Positions 61,072 through 64,000 of a stretch of 64,000 nt of DNA are shown piece by piece; position 1 is the first letter of the stretch; each line of letters starts with the position of its first letter. A program made the position numbers and the translations under genes. The DNA is taken from contig NZ_CP053351.1 in assembly GCF_013394655.1 (NCBI RefSeq), positions 3,130,501 through 3,194,500 of the forward strand, given 5' to 3'. The notes under the pieces are model-generated. The model worked only from the letters and a program-made list of their open reading frames with translations. It was not told where the DNA came from and made no database searches. The DNA comes from Winogradskyella schleiferi. GTDB taxonomy: Bacteria; Bacteroidota; Bacteroidia; Flavobacteriales; Flavobacteriaceae.

Positions 61072-61692
61072 TTATTTGGTGGCTTTTTCTTCCATTTTAT
61101 CATACTTGGCTTTAATGTCTTTTTCGCCAGCTTCGGCACGTACAAAGTTGATTCCGTAGGTATTCATTATCCCTCTGTGCGCTCGCAGCAGAATCTTCTC
61201 GGCTTCTTTCTGCATCTTCACATTATCCTTATGCGCTGGCGGAATCAAATTAGCAATCGCAATAAAATGATTCTTGATTTTGGTGTGGCGCATCGGCTTA
61301 GGCTTCTTAGACTCATTCTTGCGCTTTTCTTCGTTGAAACGTTTGATTTTTAACCGACACGCCTTGATGTCTTTACTCAAACTATCCAGTTCTTTCTTAA
61401 CGGTTTTAGTAGGTGCTTTGTTTTTTTTTGGAGCATCCTTTTTAGACTCAGCAGATTCCTTTTTAGACGTCTCTTTAGATTCCTTCTTTTCCGCTTTCTC
61501 AGCTTTTATAGCATTAGGAGCAAGACGTTCCACTAACAGAAAAACCTTTTCAATATTTTCTTTGGCAATCTCTTCAAAAGCCTTTTTATCATTGGTTTCT
61601 TTGTAGTCATCCATTATGTCCTGAACAGCAGTTTGTAATGCTTCAGGTTGCACGTTGCTCATATCGAGCGCTTGTAATTGTTGTATGGTCAT
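61072..61692 (-). CDS. Lys-rich protein of the second virus-like block
   Basis: A 206-residue protein with a helical N-terminus, a Lys/Glu/Ser-rich middle (residues 65-130) and a basic C-terminus with PMRHTKIKNHFIAIANLIP. No domain is recognised. The basic middle suggests nucleic-acid contact. It abuts the downstream gene by two bases. Confidence 0.55.
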   Translation of the reverse strand: MTIQQLQALDMSNVQPEALQTAVQDIMDDYKETNDKKAFEEIAKENIEKVFLLVERLAPNAIKAEKAEKKESKETSKKESAESKKDAPKKNKAPTKTVKKELDSLSKDIKACRLKIKRFNEEKRKNESKKPKPMRHTKIKNHFIAIANLIPPAHKDNVKMQKEAEKILLRAHRGIMNTYGINFVRAEAGEKDIKAKYDKMEEKATK

Positions 61693-61701
61693 CGTTTATT
61701 T

Positions 61702-62016
61702 TTAAGCTGCGATTAATAATTCTAGTTCCAGTAATTCTAACGCTCTGGCACGTTCTTTTTCTTGAAGGCGTATGATTTCTTTAGCATCGCTACGTTTATC
61801 TTTCTGTTGCATTTTAGGATGCAGCATCTCATATAAAAGCACATCTGCTTCTTGGGCTTTTACGTCAGACTTGCTAAAATCTTCAGAAGTTGATTTAATT
61901 ACTTCCCAAGCCTTTACAGGATCAAGTTTACTACCAGTGAGATCTACAATTTCATCTTGGTTTTTAATCTTCAACGCCTTGAGCGCATCCTTGGTTATAT
62001 TCTTTGTTTTATACAT
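61702..62016 (-). CDS. Small charged helical protein
   Basis: A 104-residue charged, helical protein with no motif recognised (DALKALKIKNQDEIVDLTGS at the start; helical end rich in Glu and Leu). It belongs to the tight - strand run of the second block. Confidence 0.5.
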   Translation of the reverse strand: MYKTKNITKDALKALKIKNQDEIVDLTGSKLDPVKAWEVIKSTSEDFSKSDVKAQEADVLLYEMLHPKMQQKDKRSDAKEIIRLQEKERARALELLELELLIAA

Positions 62017-62019
62017 TTT

Positions 62020-62346
62020 CTATAATTTATGATCTATGGCATATTGTTGATGGTACAGCGGTTCCAGCGACCAGATAAAGTCATTAGCTTCTTCCTGGTC
62101 TGCATAGTGAATAGAACACAACTGCGACGTTCCATCGGTTTTAAAACACTCGTATCGATAGCATTGCACAGGATTATCTTCATTTGAAATATCAATGGTC
62201 GTCCATCGCAGGATGAGTGTGTTTTTACGCTTTCGCGAAAGCATAATCTGAAAATCTGTACATCGTTCTTTACAAGCTTTATTGATCTCAATCGCTCTGT
62301 CCATTATCTTGTGAATGACGCTTTGCTTTAAGGTTTTCTTATCCAT
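62020..62346 (-). CDS. Small unknown protein
   Basis: A 108-residue protein with four Cys (CKERC, YECFK, LCSIH) and Trp/Tyr-rich segments. It overlaps the upstream gene by 8 bp. A palindromic repeat (62229-62242) codes for MLSRKRK. No family is recognised. Confidence 0.5.
   Translation of the reverse strand: MDKKTLKQSVIHKIMDRAIEINKACKERCTDFQIMLSRKRKNTLILRWTTIDISNEDNPVQCYRYECFKTDGTSQLCSIHYADQEEANDFIWSLEPLYHQQYAIDHKL
62229..62242. repeat. GCTTTCGCGAAAGC palindrome, copy 12
   Basis: Perfect copy in the 108-residue gene, coding MLSRKRK. Confidence 0.95.
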
Positions 62347-63352
62347 TTGGCTGCAACTGATTTTTATAATTGGTAATGATTTGTGAGACCTCTTTTACTG
62401 CCGAATCCATCGAATAACTTTGTTCAAAAACGAAGCCTTTAGGGTTTATCGCTTTCGCGAAAGCGGCACCCATACTAGCCGAAATAGTTCCCAAACCAGA
62501 AGGAATCGTGAGACCGAAATAGTTACTCATCGTCACCAAAGATTTAAAACCACGAAACCTGAAATAACGTGGATCACTACTCATCAATAGCAATTGGTTT
62601 TTATCCAGTTTATCCTGAAAGCGTTTTACGCGCACACAACCCATCGTGACCTGGTTATTGAAAGAAGTGCCCAACATCACATTCACTTCAACCGAAATGC
62701 CACGCAGTTCCATAAACTCTACAAGCTCTGCACAGGCGAGACCTACATAAAGCAAATCGTTACCCTTTACGTGGGCATTTGCACCAGCCATAATGTACAA
62801 TTGAAGCGATGGATACGACATTTGCTTGTCCTTGAAATAGGCAAATACACTCTTCACCGAAGTGAGCACTTTCTTGTTTCCTAACTCAATATTCATCTGA
62901 CTTACAGAGGTGTTGAGTGGCGAAGTCGTATTAATAGGAAACTGTTGATACATTCCCATCGCAGCACGCTCGAAAGAGAACACGCCAAGACCACGATCAT
63001 TGTAAGCCATCTTTGGTTTTGGCATTACAGAATCGTTGATATACTGCAAATAATGTATGAGTTTCTCCTTGATTTTTGGCTGAATTTTAGCGACAAGTGA
63101 CATCCCTAAAAAGGTACGATGTTCGTTAAGCTCCTTAACTGTTTTAGGTGTTGGTGTGCCGTACCAATCCGTTCCACTTTGTAGCTGACTATCGGTACTT
63201 TCTTCAATAAAATTCCAACGCGACTGATTTGCAGATGATAGATTTTTAGTCTCATCATCTACAAAAGCATTGAAAGCAAAGACACTATCAAATAATAGAT
63301 AGTTGTATTTGCCATTAGGACTTTTAAGGGTATGTTGTTTTGGTGCGCTCAC
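62339..63352 (-). CDS. 337-residue unknown protein, possible vWA-like fold
   Basis: A 337-residue protein starting at GTG 63352. It has FDSVFAFNAFVDDETKN near the N-terminus and alternating strands in the second half (LQLYIMAGANAHVKGNDLLY, ISVEVNVMLGTSFNN), like the alpha/beta core of vWA-type or DUF7192-like phage proteins; my memory of that family is uncertain. A palindromic repeat at 62451-62464 encodes AAFAKAI. It is the first gene of the second block and possibly its main early gene. Confidence 0.5.
   Translation of the reverse strand: MSAPKQHTLKSPNGKYNYLLFDSVFAFNAFVDDETKNLSSANQSRWNFIEESTDSQLQSGTDWYGTPTPKTVKELNEHRTFLGMSLVAKIQPKIKEKLIHYLQYINDSVMPKPKMAYNDRGLGVFSFERAAMGMYQQFPINTTSPLNTSVSQMNIELGNKKVLTSVKSVFAYFKDKQMSYPSLQLYIMAGANAHVKGNDLLYVGLACAELVEFMELRGISVEVNVMLGTSFNNQVTMGCVRVKRFQDKLDKNQLLLMSSDPRYFRFRGFKSLVTMSNYFGLTIPSGLGTISASMGAAFAKAINPKGFVFEQSYSMDSAVKEVSQIITNYKNQLQPNG
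62451..62464. repeat. GCTTTCGCGAAAGC palindrome, copy 13
   Basis: Perfect copy in the 337-residue gene, coding AAFAKAI. Confidence 0.95.
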
Positions 63353-63488
63353 GTATGCTCATAAAAGTAATTTTTGAGGTGGTGTGAGTTACGGTGTGGA
63401 ATTGTAGTTTGGGACGTGTAATGTCACAAAAATTTTAATACTTTTTTTTCAGGGAACCTATTCTCGTAACTTTACTGAAAAAACAATT
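63353..63488. promoter_or_regulatory. Divergent gap before the second virus-like block
   Basis: A 136-bp gap with the starts of both the - strand run and the + strand 93-residue gene. It holds a T8 run and TTTACTG. I see no clear -33/-7 pair and no inverted repeat. Confidence 0.3.
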
Positions 63489-63770
63489 ATGACAAAAATT
63501 CAATTTACACTTTACAAGAATTTATACGATTTAAAAAATAATGGACCAAGTTTTTACCATCAGTTCGATGTTGAAACTCTTCCTGAAGTAGATGGTTTCT
63601 TTAATTATAACAAAAGCATTTTTGAACTTATGGATGAGGAGGCTAAAGATACTTTCGAAAACTTTTATGGTTTAGAATTAGGTAGATATTATATCTACAG
63701 CTCTAAAGACTATACTGAAAAAAACAGTCCAATATCTTATATTTATTTTGCCGTCTTTGATGGAAAGTAG
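63489..63770 (+). CDS. Unknown 93-residue protein
   Basis: A 93-residue protein starting at ATG 63489, Tyr- and Phe-rich (LGRYYIYSSKDYTEKNSPIS), with a mixed alpha/beta pattern and no motif recognised. It is isolated on the + strand and divergent from the second virus-like block, so it may be chromosomal. Confidence 0.55.
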   Translation: MTKIQFTLYKNLYDLKNNGPSFYHQFDVETLPEVDGFFNYNKSIFELMDEEAKDTFENFYGLELGRYYIYSSKDYTEKNSPISYIYFAVFDGK

Positions 63771-64000
63771 GATTTACCCAACCTTCCTTTTAGACTAAAT
63801 AATAAAAAGTTTGTTTCATACCGCGACGTTTGTAAGAATTTAAAAGGTCATCAAGGTCTATTGATCTCGTTTTTATATTTACTTGTTTTGATTTAATTCA
63901 TAACTTCTTTTAATAGGTAATCGCCAGAATGCAGGAAATGGTTGTGCCCTGAAGTGTCGACTTGCTAGATGCGGTAGGAAATTGAAACCTGTTTTATAAA
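63771..64000. other. Non-coding-looking right edge
   Basis: This 230-bp stretch contains no convincing gene, tRNA or terminator. A Cys-rich frame without a usable start runs to a stop at 63997-63999 and is not supported. Confidence 0.5.

Noticed and set aside
63904..63999. Short Cys/Arg-rich frame at the right edge
   Set aside because: No ATG/GTG/TTG start in a sensible place, no ribosome-site context and no recognisable motif.

Overview
The window is AT-rich chromosomal DNA that looks like a marine Flavobacteriaceae (Bacteroidota). The signs are A/T-rich gene starts without strong Shine-Dalgarno sites, several TTG/GTG starts in overlapping gene chains, and a 14-bp palindrome, GCTTTCGCGAAAGC, present 13 times without mismatch, 12 of them inside genes. 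The genus is inferred from style only; there is no rRNA or housekeeping gene. I saw no tRNA, CRISPR array, transposase or integrase, so the ends of any mobile element lie outside the window.

Region 1 (1-17523, + strand) is a defence island in two operons. The first has a WYL-domain regulator cut by the left edge, a PD-(D/E)xK nuclease, a DUF2779 protein with two nuclease-like domains, and a complete type I Wadjet set jetA-jetB-jetC-jetD, which acts against plasmids. The second (10385-17523) encodes a DUF4258-like small protein, an SF1 helicase, an unknown protein with a possible winged helix, a two-HKD phospholipase D-family protein, and a CARF-like/sigma-54 AAA+ activator resembling RtcR. 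A good -24/-12 match (TGGCAT-N5-TGGCT) lies just before it. The operon therefore seems to carry its own ligand-sensing sigma-54 activator and a promoter that activator could use.

Region 2 (17527-33560, - strand) is a compact run of about 27 small genes that looks like the structural and lysis module of a non-tailed, possibly membrane-containing virus or a relative of one. It has a packaging-type ATPase, an abundant-type protein with an acidic N-terminus and Arg-rich C-terminus, many single-span membrane proteins, three peptidoglycan-cleaving enzymes, a beta-propeller, an HExxH protein, two annexin-like proteins and a DnaA-domain-IV-like regulator. I see no terminase, portal or tail gene. A PIN-like gene sits inside it on the opposite strand. 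A second block of the same style (60343-63352, - strand) is probably the other part of the same element.

Region 3 (33631-45420, - strand) is a tight nine-gene operon: AlkB-like dioxygenase, a methyltransferase-like/Hsp70 fusion, an SF1 helicase, unknown proteins including a membrane hairpin protein, and a large PLD-like protein with an unknown partner. I cannot match it to a described system; with region 1's second operon it is the best candidate for a new defence system.

Region 4 (45541-60272, + strand) is a type III restriction-modification island: XRE regulator, Mod, an AlbA_2-type ATP-binding protein, Res, a GIY-YIG protein, a zinc-hook SMC-like ATPase, a PLD-SNF2 helicase, a DUF4391 protein, a small Cys-pair protein and a second GIY-YIG-like protein. 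It ends at a 22-bp perfect bidirectional terminator (60281-60331). Regions 3 and 4 together look like a defence cargo of about 27 kb between the two halves of the virus-like element.
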